This document shows, piece by piece, positions 7,778 through 17,202 of a DNA stretch of 64,000 bases; within the stretch, counting starts at the first letter, position 1, and every line of letters begins with the position of its first letter. The DNA lies in NCBI GenBank assembly GCA_002842755.1, contig PHDU01000004.1:1-64000 (forward strand), given 5' to 3'. The notes below the pieces were generated by a model, which did no database searches, was not told the DNA's origin, and saw only the letters and a program-made list of their open reading frames with translations. Source of the DNA: Bacteroidetes bacterium HGW-Bacteroidetes-1 (GTDB taxonomy: Bacteria; Bacteroidota; Bacteroidia; Bacteroidales; F082). The translations under genes were made by a program, and so were the position numbers.

Positions 7778-9289
7778 TTAATGTTTAAAATGCCTTGTAC
7801 CTGTGAAAACCATACCAATTGATGCTGAATTACAGAAGTCGATCGTTTCCTGATCTCTGACTGATCCTCCCGGTTGCACCACCGCTCTTATTCCTGCATT
7901 TGCTGCAATTTCCACCGAGTCAGCAAAAGGGAAGAAAGCATCGGAGGCCATCACAGCGCCGTGTAAATCGAAGCCGTATTCAGCCGCTTTTACGATCGCT
8001 TGTTTCAGGGAATCAACCCTGGAAGTTTGTCCGATACCACTCGCCATCAATTGTTTGTCTTTCACCAAGACAATAGCATTAGAGCGTGTGTGTTTTACAA
8101 TTTTATTGGCATAGATCAAATCAACGATTTCGTTTTCAGATGGATTTGTATTGGTAACAATTTTGAAATCTTCATATTGCTCTGTATGCAAATCCCTTTC
8201 CTGTTCGAGTATTCCGTTGAGAATTGACCGATACTGCTTGTCAGGAAACACAACAGCCCTTGAGCGCAAAATTATTCTATTTTTTCGAGAAATGAGTAAT
8301 TGCAAAGCGTTTTCTTTATAATCAGGCGCGATTATAATTTCAAAAAATAATTTATTGATTTCTTCAGCCGTTTGAAGGTCAATCACAGTATTGCTTACCA
8401 ACACACCTCCAAATGCAGAAACAGGGTCGCCAGCCAGGGCAGCAAGATAGGCTTCAGTAAGGTTGTTGCGACTGGCAATTCCACATGCGTTATTATGTTT
8501 CAGGATGGCAAAAGTGGTTTCATTAAATTCATTCAGCAGATTGAGACCCGCATCCAGATCAAGCAGATTGTTATAGGATAATTCTTTGCCATGAAGTTGC
8601 TCAAAAAGCTTACTCAAATCGCCATGAAAAATACCTTTCTGATGAGGGTTTTCGCCATATCTCAAAGAAGTTCTTTGGTTCTTACTCAATCTAAGATTTT
8701 CATTTTCGTTCGTAAACCAATGATAGATAGCAGCGTCATAGTGAGAGCTGATACCAAAAGCATAGCCTGCAAATTTACGTCTGTCAGAAATTGTGGAAGA
8801 CGCCTGCCCATCGTTAAGAAGTTGAATCAAGTTGCTGTAATAATTAGAGGAAGGTACGATTAATACTTCTTCGAAATTCTTTGCTGCCGCACGTATCAGA
8901 GAGATGCCACCGATATCAATTTTTTCAATAATCTCTTCTTCATCACTCGTGTTTTGAACTGTTTCTTCAAAAGGATACAGATCTACTATTACCAGATCGA
9001 ATGAGGGAATCTGATATTTTTCCATCTCCTGGCGGTCGCTTTCCACTGAAGAACGACCAAGGATACCGCCCAAAACTTTTGGATGAAGTGTTTTTACCCT
9101 TCCTCCAAGGATAGAAGGGTAACCTGTAAGTGTTTCAACTTTCTCAACAGGAAAACCAAGGCTTGAGATAAAGTCGTAGGTTCCTCCTGTAGAAAAAATT
9201 TTCACTTTATTCTCATGCAATTTTGCAACTATCTCATCAATCCCCTGTTTGTAATAAACAGAGATTAAGGCAGTTCGTATTTTTTTCAA
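7778..9289 (-). CDS. purH: Bifunctional AICAR transformylase / IMP cyclohydrolase
   Basis: Catalyses the last two steps of IMP synthesis: formyl transfer to AICAR and ring closure of FAICAR. The N-terminal MGS-like cyclohydrolase domain covers about residues 1-130, beginning KKIRTALISVYYKQG and including FSTGGTYDF. The transformylase domain follows, with LRYGENPHQKG, ILKHNNACGIA and the C-terminal GGSVRDQETIDFCN block. The start chosen is the TTG at 9289, giving 503 aa, because family N-termini begin at this KKIRTALIS block. An ATG at 9349 is in frame, but a promoter-like sequence at 9319-9350 lies between the two, and the 20 extra residues resemble no PurH. First gene of the purH-mreBCD operon. 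Confidence 0.95.
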   Translation of the reverse strand: MKKIRTALISVYYKQGIDEIVAKLHENKVKIFSTGGTYDFISSLGFPVEKVETLTGYPSILGGRVKTLHPKVLGGILGRSSVESDRQEMEKYQIPSFDLVIVDLYPFEETVQNTSDEEEIIEKIDIGGISLIRAAAKNFEEVLIVPSSNYYSNLIQLLNDGQASSTISDRRKFAGYAFGISSHYDAAIYHWFTNENENLRLSKNQRTSLRYGENPHQKGIFHGDLSKLFEQLHGKELSYNNLLDLDAGLNLLNEFNETTFAILKHNNACGIASRNNLTEAYLAALAGDPVSAFGGVLVSNTVIDLQTAEEINKLFFEIIIAPDYKENALQLLISRKNRIILRSRAVVFPDKQYRSILNGILEQERDLHTEQYEDFKIVTNTNPSENEIVDLIYANKIVKHTRSNAIVLVKDKQLMASGIGQTSRVDSLKQAIVKAAEYGFDLHGAVMASDAFFPFADSVEIAANAGIRAVVQPGGSVRDQETIDFCNSASIGMVFTGTRHFKH

Positions 9290-9318
9290 AACGTTGATTT
9301 TAAGGATAAACGAATTTG

Positions 9319-9350
9319 CAAGTTTATTAAAAAAGCGGATGCGCTGCAAT
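9319..9350 (-). promoter_or_regulatory. Candidate promoter of the purH-mreBCD operon
   Basis: On the minus strand ATTG (9347-9350), a 20-nt spacer and TAAACTTG (9319-9326) match TTTG-N20-TAnnTTTG with one mismatch in each element. It would start transcripts about 20-25 nt upstream of the TTG at 9289. The match is imperfect, but the position agrees with the start that protein conservation suggests. Confidence 0.5.
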
Positions 9351-9412
9351 TAATTTTATGGATAATTAAATGAATGTTTACTTTTACAATTCAAAAAAAT
9401 GCAATACGACCT

Positions 9413-10657
9413 ATGTTATTAATTATACGTCTCATCAACGAAAGTTTTCGTTTTGCTATCGTAGCTTTGTTTGTTAACAAAGTGCGGACAATCTTATCAT
9501 TACTTGGCATAACAATTGGAATTTTTTCAATTATCTCTGTCTTTTCTGTTTTTGATAGTTTGGAGAAAGCCATTCGTGATGACATCAACTCTTTGGGTGA
9601 TGATGTTTTATTTATTCAAAAATGGCCATGGATGTCTGGTTCTGATTATCCCTGGTGGAAATACTGGCAACGACCCGAGGCATCGATGAATGAATTAAAC
9701 GAGCTTGAAAAACGCAGTAATTCAGCGCAGGCTTTTGCTTTTATGTCCGGAACAAGCCGAAACATCAGCCACTTATCAACCACAGTTGAAAGTGTTTCAA
9801 TCAATGCAGTATCGCATGATTTTGCTGAAGTAATGCCTTTTGACCTTGAGTCAGGTCGCTATTTCACAGCACAGGAGTCACAGTCGGGGCGCAATGTAAT
9901 TATCATCGGAGCTGAGGTTGCCGAATCGCTGTTTCCAAATAGCGATCCCATTGGTAAAACTGTAAAAGTATTTGGATTGAGAATGGATGTAATTGGATTG
10001 ATGAAAAAACAAGGCGAAAATATTTTTGGAAATTCAAATGATAAATCAGCGATAGTGCCCGTTAATTTTGCAAGAAATGTTATTGATATACGCGACAGAG
10101 GAGCAAGTATCGTTGCCAAAGCAAGGCAGGGCGTTACCAATGATGCCATGCGTGATGAACTCACTGGTATAATGCGTTCAATTAGAAAATTAAAACCAGC
10201 TGCTGAGGATAATTTTGCTATTAACGAAATGGATATTATCAACAAATCTTTCGATCAGCTCTTCGGTGTAATAGCCGTTGTAGGATGGATTATCGGTGGT
10301 TTTTCTTTGCTGGTTGGTGGTTTTGGCATCGCCAATATTATGTTCGTATCGGTCAAAGAGCGCACCAGTCAAATTGGAATTCAGAAATCACTCGGGGCAA
10401 AAAACTATTTTATACTGCTACAGTTTTTGTTCGAAGCTATTTTTCTTTCCATCATGGGAGGTATTGTTGGGCTTTTAATCGTCCTCATCATCAGCCTTCT
10501 CGTAAGTAATCTGACAAGTTTCGTGTTGATACTATCCATGAAAAACATTTTATTAGGATTGATCGTTTCCGGGATTATAGGACTTTTTTCAGGTTTCATA
10601 CCAGCCTGGACAGCATCACGCCTTGATCCTGTGGAAGCAATGCGTTCCAATTTCTAA
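9413..10657 (+). CDS. ABC transporter permease, MacB/FtsX type
   Basis: Inner-membrane permease of about 414 aa with the MacB architecture. An N-terminal transmembrane helix (TILSLLGITIGIFSIISVF) is followed by a large periplasmic MacB_PCD domain and by three C-terminal helices of the FtsX domain. The segment containing SVKERTSQIGIQKSLGAK is the cytoplasmic coupling loop conserved in this family. Such proteins work with a separate ATPase to drive export or mechanotransmission. No ATPase or adaptor gene is adjacent, so the partner must be elsewhere; the similar operon at 39.4-43.8 kb is one candidate. An in-frame ATG at 9374 exists, but the conserved N-terminus (MLLIIRLINESFRF) begins at 9413. 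It is divergent from purH. Confidence 0.88.
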   Translation: MLLIIRLINESFRFAIVALFVNKVRTILSLLGITIGIFSIISVFSVFDSLEKAIRDDINSLGDDVLFIQKWPWMSGSDYPWWKYWQRPEASMNELNELEKRSNSAQAFAFMSGTSRNISHLSTTVESVSINAVSHDFAEVMPFDLESGRYFTAQESQSGRNVIIIGAEVAESLFPNSDPIGKTVKVFGLRMDVIGLMKKQGENIFGNSNDKSAIVPVNFARNVIDIRDRGASIVAKARQGVTNDAMRDELTGIMRSIRKLKPAAEDNFAINEMDIINKSFDQLFGVIAVVGWIIGGFSLLVGGFGIANIMFVSVKERTSQIGIQKSLGAKNYFILLQFLFEAIFLSIMGGIVGLLIVLIISLLVSNLTSFVLILSMKNILLGLIVSGIIGLFSGFIPAWTASRLDPVEAMRSNF

Positions 10658-10745
10658 CTTTCAAACGCTGAAGTGGTTAACGGCATACTCCTGATGCTCA
10701 AAATACCATCTGCTTTGTGCTTCGTTATGTGATTCAAAAAAACAT

Positions 10746-10775
10746 TTTGAATGCATCTGATTCTTTTTATCTTTA
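10746..10775 (+). promoter_or_regulatory. Candidate recJ promoter
   Basis: TTTG at 10746-10749, an 18-nt spacer and TATCTTTA at 10768-10775 match the consensus except for the last base and a spacer one nucleotide short. The predicted leader to the recJ ATG at 10794 is very short, about 12 nt. Confidence 0.45.
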
Positions 10776-10793
10776 CACATTAAACAAATTTCG

Positions 10794-12551
10794 ATGGAAA
10801 GCAGGTGGATATTAAAGCAACGAGGTGATAGTGAGGTAGTAGAAAAGCTGATGGAGGTGTTGTCTGTTGACGCAAATATATCCCAATTACTTGCCCAACG
10901 CGATATAACCTCTTTTGAAGAAGCAAAAAAATTCTTCAGGCCTGAACAGGATCAGCTTCACGATCCTTATCTGATGAAAGATATGGATAAGGCTGTAGAA
11001 CGTGTTTTGAAAGCAATAGAAGAAAACGAAAAAGTTTTGATTTATGGCGACTATGATGTTGACGGAACAACCTCCGTTGCTCTGGTATATGCCTATCTTA
11101 AAAAATATTTCAAGAAACGCATTGAATTTTATATTCCTGATCGTTATTCAGAGGGATATGGAATTTCGTATATTGGCATTGATCACGCTGCTGCAAATGG
11201 ATTCAATCTGGTAATAGCACTTGATTGTGGTATAAAAGCAGTTGACAAGATAAAATACGCTACTGAACGACATGTTGATTTTATCATCTGCGACCATCAC
11301 CGCCCCGGTGATGAACTTCCCCAGGCCATTGCCGTGCTCGATGCAAAAAGGGCTGACTGCAGCTATCCTTTTAAAGAATTATCTGGTTGTGGTGTTGGGT
11401 TTAAACTGATCTCGGCATTGGCCCAAAAACAAAATGAACCTTTTGAGCAACTACTTCAATATTTGGATCTGGCTGCTATTAGTATTGCTGCAGATATTGT
11501 TCCTGTCGTTGGCGAAAACCGCTTTTTAGCACATTATGGATTAAAACTGATCAATTCTGTTCCAAGACCAGGTATTGAGGCTGTATTAAGCTACTCGCAG
11601 GTGCTCCGTCCAGAAAAAACAGAAGACAGCAATGGGTTGGCTTTTAATCGTGAACTGACCATCAGCGACCTTGTGTTTCTTATTGGACCACGTATCAATG
11701 CTGCCGGAAGAATTGAAAGCGCCAGCGATTCTGTACGATTGCTATTGGCTGACAAAATGAGTCATGCCGAAAAATTAGCAAATGCTATCAACGACTTAAA
11801 TACTGAACGAAGAAGCCTCGATAATCATATCACTGAAGAAGCTCTTGCTATGATTGAAGCCGACCCCATTCAGAAAGTAGCAAAAAGCACAGTGCTCTTC
11901 AATGAATCATGGCACAAAGGAGTGATTGGAATCGTTGCTTCAAGGTTAACTGACAATTATTATCGACCAACCATCATTCTCACCCGGTCGAACAACCTGA
12001 TCACCGGTTCGGCCCGCTCCATAAAACATTTTGATGTTTATGATGCAATTGACCATTGTTCTGATTTATTAGAGCATTTTGGAGGTCATAAATACGCAGC
12101 AGGCCTTTCTCTTAAACCCGAAAATTTAGAGCTTTTCAGAAAAAAGTTCAATGCTTTTGTGCAGGATACCATCTCTGATGAAACGCTAATACCTGAGATC
12201 GAGATTGATATTCCGTTAAATTTCAGCGACATAACACCAAAATTTGTGCGCATCCTCAAACAATTTGCCCCTTTTGGTCCAGGTAATATGGCTCCGATTT
12301 TCAGAACTGATAATGTCATTGACACTGGTCGTATGCGTGTTGTTGGCAAAAATCACCTCAAGCTGGAACTGGTTCAAACCAATTCTCCAAGTGAACCTTT
12401 TGCTGCAATTGCTTTCCAAAAGGGGAAACATTATCAGGCTGTCAAAAGTGGGAAACCGTTCAGTATCTGCTATCACATTGAAGAAAATGAATGGCAGGGG
12501 AAAATTAATTTACAGTTAAACATAAAAGATATTTATTCTGACCAGCTTTAG
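10794..12551 (+). CDS. recJ: Single-stranded-DNA-specific exonuclease RecJ
   Basis: 585-aa DHH-superfamily 5'-3' exonuclease acting on single-stranded DNA in RecF-pathway recombination and mismatch repair. The DHH domain shows the metal-binding motifs DYDVDGTTSVAL (about residue 85), LDCGIKAVDK (about 143) and CDHHRPGDELP (about 165). GPRINAAGRIESAS and the DHHA1 signature GGHKYAAGLSLK follow near 300 and 430, and a C-terminal OB-fold domain ends the chain. Length is normal for the family. The gene stands alone after a 136-nt gap and is followed by a long non-coding stretch. Confidence 0.97.
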   Translation: MESRWILKQRGDSEVVEKLMEVLSVDANISQLLAQRDITSFEEAKKFFRPEQDQLHDPYLMKDMDKAVERVLKAIEENEKVLIYGDYDVDGTTSVALVYAYLKKYFKKRIEFYIPDRYSEGYGISYIGIDHAAANGFNLVIALDCGIKAVDKIKYATERHVDFIICDHHRPGDELPQAIAVLDAKRADCSYPFKELSGCGVGFKLISALAQKQNEPFEQLLQYLDLAAISIAADIVPVVGENRFLAHYGLKLINSVPRPGIEAVLSYSQVLRPEKTEDSNGLAFNRELTISDLVFLIGPRINAAGRIESASDSVRLLLADKMSHAEKLANAINDLNTERRSLDNHITEEALAMIEADPIQKVAKSTVLFNESWHKGVIGIVASRLTDNYYRPTIILTRSNNLITGSARSIKHFDVYDAIDHCSDLLEHFGGHKYAAGLSLKPENLELFRKKFNAFVQDTISDETLIPEIEIDIPLNFSDITPKFVRILKQFAPFGPGNMAPIFRTDNVIDTGRMRVVGKNHLKLELVQTNSPSEPFAAIAFQKGKHYQAVKSGKPFSICYHIEENEWQGKINLQLNIKDIYSDQL

Positions 12552-12878
12552 TCGTCAATACTTCATGAGTCATACAACGCATTAAAAATTGGATTGTTCT
12601 TTTTTGTCTCCAATAGAAGCAATTTTGTTTTTGACCAATTTTTGAGAAGTGTTAAAAGCTCAGATAAGTCAATCTGCCGTATATTTTAATCCTGGACGCA
12701 AGCGTTTAAAGCAAAAAATGACTGGGGATAAGGTAAACTGTCATTTTTATTCAATCAAAACAACTCAATCTTAACAATACTATCTAACTTAGCCTTTGAA
12801 AAAAGGTTGGGAAAAGACGATGTGATAGTGATACCTGTTTCGGTTTTAAGCAAATGATAAATAATTTATTACAAAACC
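12552..12878. other. Intergenic region downstream of recJ
   Basis: No open frame of interest lies in this 327-bp stretch. An inverted repeat AAAAATGAC (12714-12722) / GTCATTTTT (12740-12748) encloses a 17-nt purine-rich loop. It may be a terminator, although it is about 160 nt past recJ. TTAGCCTTTG at 12789-12798 is close to a -7 box but has one base too many between TA and TTTG. It would give the next gene a leader of about 75 nt. Confidence 0.35.
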
Positions 12879-14381
12879 ATGAAAAACATTTTCGTTGTTC
12901 TTTTACTTGTGAATCAAATTGGATTTGGATGTATTGGGCTTGCCCAGTCAGGTGAAAATGATGCAAATGCATCAATATCGGTAACCAATTATGAGACACT
13001 AAAAGCAAAAATAAATCCGTTAGACATTCATTCTGTTCTACTCCAAAATGAGGTTATTGGTCATTCTGTTGAGGGCAAAGAAATTGTTGCCATGAAATTC
13101 TCAAATGGCCATTTTGGATCTGATCCATCAAAAATAAAGGTTTTGATTTTTGCACAACAGCATGGCAACGAACAAAGCGGCAAAGAAGCTTCCTTGTTAC
13201 TTGCCGAATGGCTGTTGAAGCCTGAAAACAATTATTTACTTGATAGAATTGATCTGGCACTTATACCTCAGATGAACCCTGATGGATCGGAAATCAACAG
13301 ACGTCGCAATGCCAATAATGCCGATCTCAACCGCAACCATCTCATTCTATCTGAACCTGAAACTCAAGCCCTTCATCGTTTTTTCGATTCCTTCCTGTTT
13401 GAAGTTACCCTTGATGTTCATGAATATTCTCCTTATGGGGAAGAATGGAAAGAATATGGCTACAGAAAAAATACAGATGTTGCTGTTGGTAGTTGTACCA
13501 ATATTAATGTTTCAAAATCAATCAGAAAACGTTCCAACAAAGGATTCTTGCCTTTTGTTATGGATCAGCTAAATAAAACTCATTTCAAGTCATTTTTGTA
13601 TTGTCCAGGTGGCCCTCCGGAGAATAAATACATTCGTCACAGCACTTTCGATATCAATGATGGCCGTCAGAGTTTTGGCATACTTAACACTTTCTCTTTT
13701 ATTCAGGAAGGCATGAATGGAACTGATATGTTTGCCGAAAATATGACATTCAGGGCAGAAGGTCAAAAGAATGGAATGATCGCCATGCTGAAATACGTGT
13801 ATGAAAGCAAGGATGCCATCAAAAAAACGGTTCAAAAAGAGCGAAATAGGCTTATTTCTGAAGAGGCCGGAAAACCAGTCTCTATTCAGGCTAAACATGT
13901 CGCAAACAGGAAGAAACTCCTTCTGCCACTATTTTCTTATGCAACCCAATCCGATACAATAGTTATTGTAAATGATTACCGTCCTGTTGTAAAAACTATT
14001 ACAGATGTATCAAAACCATTAGGTTATTTAATTCCAAAGAATCAGCCAGAACTATTGTCCTGGGCAGAAAGACATGCGCTCTCAACAAGGACTTTGGTTT
14101 TAAATAAAACCATAGATATTGGTGAATATTTTGTTAACACTATTGACTCTATTGATTTTGAGGGAGATACTGTAATTGATCCGGTTGTGGTGTTTTCTTC
14201 CCTACATAAGGCTGTAAATACAGATGACTATGTATTTATTCCAACAAATCAACTGAAAGGCAATATGATTGTCATCGCTTTAGAGCCAAAGTCGATGCTT
14301 GGTTTGGTAACCTATTCCACATTTAAGGATTTGTTGAAAACCGGAGAAGCATATCCGGTTTTAAGAGTTGAAAGAAAGTAA
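12879..14381 (+). CDS. Secreted M14-family zinc carboxypeptidase-like protein
   Basis: 500-aa exported metallopeptidase of the M14 fold. A signal peptide (MKNIFVVLLLVNQIGFG) precedes the catalytic domain. The zinc ligands are visible as His95 and Glu98 in QQHGNEQSG and His181 in LDVHEYSP. NPDGSEINRRRNANNADLNR (about 133-152) is the classic M14 substrate-binding block, and Glu277 in SFIQEGMNG is in the position of the catalytic glutamate. A C-terminal region of about 180 residues after the peptidase domain is mostly beta and unrecognised. M14 enzymes remove C-terminal residues or cut amide bonds in wall peptides. Here the gene starts a run of peptide-degrading genes and ends 31 nt before the enolase-superfamily gene on the same strand. 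Confidence 0.87.
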   Translation: MKNIFVVLLLVNQIGFGCIGLAQSGENDANASISVTNYETLKAKINPLDIHSVLLQNEVIGHSVEGKEIVAMKFSNGHFGSDPSKIKVLIFAQQHGNEQSGKEASLLLAEWLLKPENNYLLDRIDLALIPQMNPDGSEINRRRNANNADLNRNHLILSEPETQALHRFFDSFLFEVTLDVHEYSPYGEEWKEYGYRKNTDVAVGSCTNINVSKSIRKRSNKGFLPFVMDQLNKTHFKSFLYCPGGPPENKYIRHSTFDINDGRQSFGILNTFSFIQEGMNGTDMFAENMTFRAEGQKNGMIAMLKYVYESKDAIKKTVQKERNRLISEEAGKPVSIQAKHVANRKKLLLPLFSYATQSDTIVIVNDYRPVVKTITDVSKPLGYLIPKNQPELLSWAERHALSTRTLVLNKTIDIGEYFVNTIDSIDFEGDTVIDPVVVFSSLHKAVNTDDYVFIPTNQLKGNMIVIALEPKSMLGLVTYSTFKDLLKTGEAYPVLRVERK

Positions 14382-14412
14382 ATACCTTATACAAAACAAC
14401 AATCAAAATAGT

Positions 14413-15534
14413 ATGCTAATAGAAAGAATAGAGCTTCGTCACATAAAAATGGATTTGGTAAGTCCGTTTGTAACTTCCATGGGAACTGAATATGATGAAG
14501 AGCACATTATTGTCAGGGTTGATGGGGAAGGTGTCACTGGTTGGGGTGAGTGTGTAGCAGAAGGTACACCCTTTTATTCCTATGAAACTGTGCAAACAGC
14601 ATGGCACATTCTAAACGATTTTCTGATTCCTTCGGTGTTGGGCCGTAAAATTGAGACGATAGATGAAGCAATAGTTTCATACGCCAAAGTGCGCGGTCAT
14701 AGGATGGCAAAGGCTGGTCTGGAAGCGGCCCTTTGGGATGCTTTGGCCAAAACAAAAATGCTTTCGTTATCGAAAATGCTTGGTGGAACCCGAGAAAAAA
14801 TAGACGTGGGAGTTAGTATTGGAATACAAAATTCTATCCCTGAGTTGCTGAAAAAGGTGGAAAGCTATTTAGCTGAAGGTTATAAGCGGATCAAGATTAA
14901 AATTTCACCAGGTTATGACATTCAGTTTGTGGAAGCTTTACGTAAAGAACACCCTGCATTGCTGTTGCAAGTAGATGCTAACTCTGCCTACACGCTTCAT
15001 CATCTGGATCTATTCAAAAAGATGGATAGCTACAATCTGATACTGATAGAACAACCTTTGGGTTATGAAGATATTTTTGAACATGCCAAACTACAAAAAG
15101 AGCTAAAAACGCCCATCTGTTTAGACGAAAGCATTCATTCTTTAGAGGACACCCGTGCTGCAATTGAGCTCGATAGCTGCCGTATCATCAACATCAAACC
15201 AGGACGAGTGGGCGGTTTTACAGAGTCGAAACTAATCCATGATTACTGTGCCTTGAAAAATATTCCGGTCTGGCATGGTGGTATGCTGGAATCTGGCATT
15301 GGAAGAGCGGGTAATGTAGCCCTTGCGTCACTTCCTAATTTTATACTTCCTGGTGATATTTCAGCCAGCAAGCGCTACTATCGTGAAGATATTGTAGAAC
15401 CAGAATTTGTTGTTAATAAAGATGGTACTATGGATGTGCCAACAAAACCGGGAATCGGCGTTGAGATTGATTTTAAAGCACTAAATAAGGTAACAGTGAA
15501 GCAATTTGATCAAAGATTTAGTGGCAGATTATGA
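14413..15534 (+). CDS. Enolase-superfamily enzyme, N-succinylamino acid racemase / o-succinylbenzoate synthase type
   Basis: 373-aa (beta/alpha)7-barrel enzyme of the muconate-lactonizing subgroup. The acid-base lysines are KIK at 161-163, the magnesium ligands Asp188 (QVDANSAYT), Glu213 (IEQPLGYED) and Asp238 (CLDESIHS), and the opposite lysine is Lys262 in NIKPGRVGG. The N-terminal capping loop with EGTPFYSYETVQTAW resembles the NSAR/OSBS family. Members make o-succinylbenzoate for menaquinone or racemise N-acylated amino acids or dipeptides. No other menaquinone genes are here, while peptidases surround it, so an amino acid or dipeptide racemase/epimerase role is at least as likely as MenC. 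The ATG at 14413 is chosen over an in-frame TTG at 14368, which overlaps the M14 gene. Confidence 0.85.
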   Translation: MLIERIELRHIKMDLVSPFVTSMGTEYDEEHIIVRVDGEGVTGWGECVAEGTPFYSYETVQTAWHILNDFLIPSVLGRKIETIDEAIVSYAKVRGHRMAKAGLEAALWDALAKTKMLSLSKMLGGTREKIDVGVSIGIQNSIPELLKKVESYLAEGYKRIKIKISPGYDIQFVEALRKEHPALLLQVDANSAYTLHHLDLFKKMDSYNLILIEQPLGYEDIFEHAKLQKELKTPICLDESIHSLEDTRAAIELDSCRIINIKPGRVGGFTESKLIHDYCALKNIPVWHGGMLESGIGRAGNVALASLPNFILPGDISASKRYYREDIVEPEFVVNKDGTMDVPTKPGIGVEIDFKALNKVTVKQFDQRFSGRL

Positions 15535-15561
15535 ACCTGTTTTATTAGAATCCATAAATAC

Positions 15562-17160
15562 TCACTTGAATGAATAGTCCATCAAACAATCATTGACCAA
15601 TCTCAGAATCCTTTTCATTTTCAAATAATCAAGCTTTGAATTGACGTCACGGGGAGAATGATAATCCTTATGAAATCCCGAAAAGAAGGACATAACAGGT
15701 ATATCAGATTCAATAAATGCAGTATAGTCGCTTCCCGAATGTCCGGTTACATCCCACAAATCAAGCTCAAAGTAATTATTTTGCAAGGCATTATATTTTA
15801 TTGCAGTTCGAAAAAGCAGGGTGTCTGCCTTTCTCATTCCGATGCTTAAACGTCGCTTATGAATGTCCTGCGGCTCACTTCTCGCAATCATATCCATGTT
15901 CACATAAAGGCTTATCTCCTTTTTATCTTTTTTCCCGCTATTGACAAAAAAATTACTTCCAAGCAATCCTTTTTCTTCAGCGTCCCAGCAGGCAAATATC
16001 ATGTTATGGGTCGGTTGAATCTGACTTTCTATCCACTTTTTTGAAAGCGCCAATACCCCGGCTGCACCCGAAGCGTTGTCATCAGCACCTAAATATATGG
16101 AATCTCCTCTGATGCCAAGATGATCATAGTGACCTCCTGTGACCAAAGTGCTTGTACTGTCTTTTCCTTGAATCATTCCAAGTACATTGCGTGCAATAAT
16201 AGTTTCCTTGGTTACTTCAATGGATAACGCCACTATAGTTTCTGGTATGTAAAGGGAGGCAGATCGGCAGGTTTGGGTAATATGTTTTTCAAGTTTAGCA
16301 AAATTAAGGTTTGTGATGACCATCAAAGAAGACATTGCCATTGAATCGATTATGAATATCGGTAAGCAGGAAACTATACTGTCAGATGGTAACATATATT
16401 CAAAATCAGGATAAATTGCATTATCACTTCCAGAAATGTCAAAAACGATTTGTCTTAAAGATCTGATTGAATTTGACAAATTTTCTATAGAATGAGGTGT
16501 TTGAGTATCTACAAATATGATTGCCCGCGCTCCGTAATTGAAAGCGTTTTTTCGCTTATTGAACAATTTTGAGCCGGATTTGGCAAATTCTTTTCCATAT
16601 GCTTTCCAGGCTTCGCTATTAGTATCAGCATGTCCGGGAAAACCGTTTAACAAAAGAACAATCTTATTTTTCACATTAACAGCATCAAAATCATTGTAGG
16701 AACTATCGGCACTGATTAGACCATAACCTGCAAACACAAGTTCAGCTTTGGTTTCAATATTTGAAAAACAAGGAAGTACATCAAAATTAATTCCATGTTG
16801 AAGTAAACTTGAAGTTTTTTGAACTTCGTTTTCTTGAAAGAATTTCAAGCTCGCGCTTACTGTTTTGTATTTCCAAAGTTCAAAATCCTGAAAATAAGTC
16901 CGGCTTTTTGTTCCGTCCAATAATGTTGTAAAATCACCTGCTGGTAAGAGGCCGTTTTCAGACATTTGCAGTGCGATAAAGTCAGCTGCAAGATAACCGC
17001 CTTTTGTGCCAACTTCTCTTCCCTGTGTTTTTTCAGAGGCCAGATACTTAACTATGTTAATAAAGTCGCTTGAATCAGGTGGTAAAACGTCCCTTCTTTT
17101 TTGCGCTTGCAAAGGAGTAGCGAAAATCAAAGAGACGATCAGAAGTCTGAGTAAGTTCAT
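15562..17160 (-). CDS. M28-family zinc aminopeptidase, exported
   Basis: 532-aa exopeptidase with a signal peptide (MNLLRLLIVSLIFATPLQAQ). The region of about 130-290 looks like an inserted PA domain. The dinuclear-zinc catalytic domain follows with all ligands: His344 (GGHYDHLG), bridging Asp360 (YLGADDNASG), the catalytic pair Glu395-Glu396 (CWDAEEKGLLG), Asp423 (VNMDMIA) and His474 (TGHSGSDYTAF). It should remove N-terminal residues from short peptides in the periplasm or outside the cell. It lies 42 nt downstream of the isoaspartyl dipeptidase gene on the same strand and is probably co-transcribed with it. It converges on the enolase-family gene with a 27-nt gap. Confidence 0.92.
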   Translation of the reverse strand: MNLLRLLIVSLIFATPLQAQKRRDVLPPDSSDFINIVKYLASEKTQGREVGTKGGYLAADFIALQMSENGLLPAGDFTTLLDGTKSRTYFQDFELWKYKTVSASLKFFQENEVQKTSSLLQHGINFDVLPCFSNIETKAELVFAGYGLISADSSYNDFDAVNVKNKIVLLLNGFPGHADTNSEAWKAYGKEFAKSGSKLFNKRKNAFNYGARAIIFVDTQTPHSIENLSNSIRSLRQIVFDISGSDNAIYPDFEYMLPSDSIVSCLPIFIIDSMAMSSLMVITNLNFAKLEKHITQTCRSASLYIPETIVALSIEVTKETIIARNVLGMIQGKDSTSTLVTGGHYDHLGIRGDSIYLGADDNASGAAGVLALSKKWIESQIQPTHNMIFACWDAEEKGLLGSNFFVNSGKKDKKEISLYVNMDMIARSEPQDIHKRRLSIGMRKADTLLFRTAIKYNALQNNYFELDLWDVTGHSGSDYTAFIESDIPVMSFFSGFHKDYHSPRDVNSKLDYLKMKRILRLVNDCLMDYSFK

Positions 17161-17202
17161 GATGAAAAATCTTTAATCAGTTTCAGAAGTTAGTGTTGGA
17201 AA

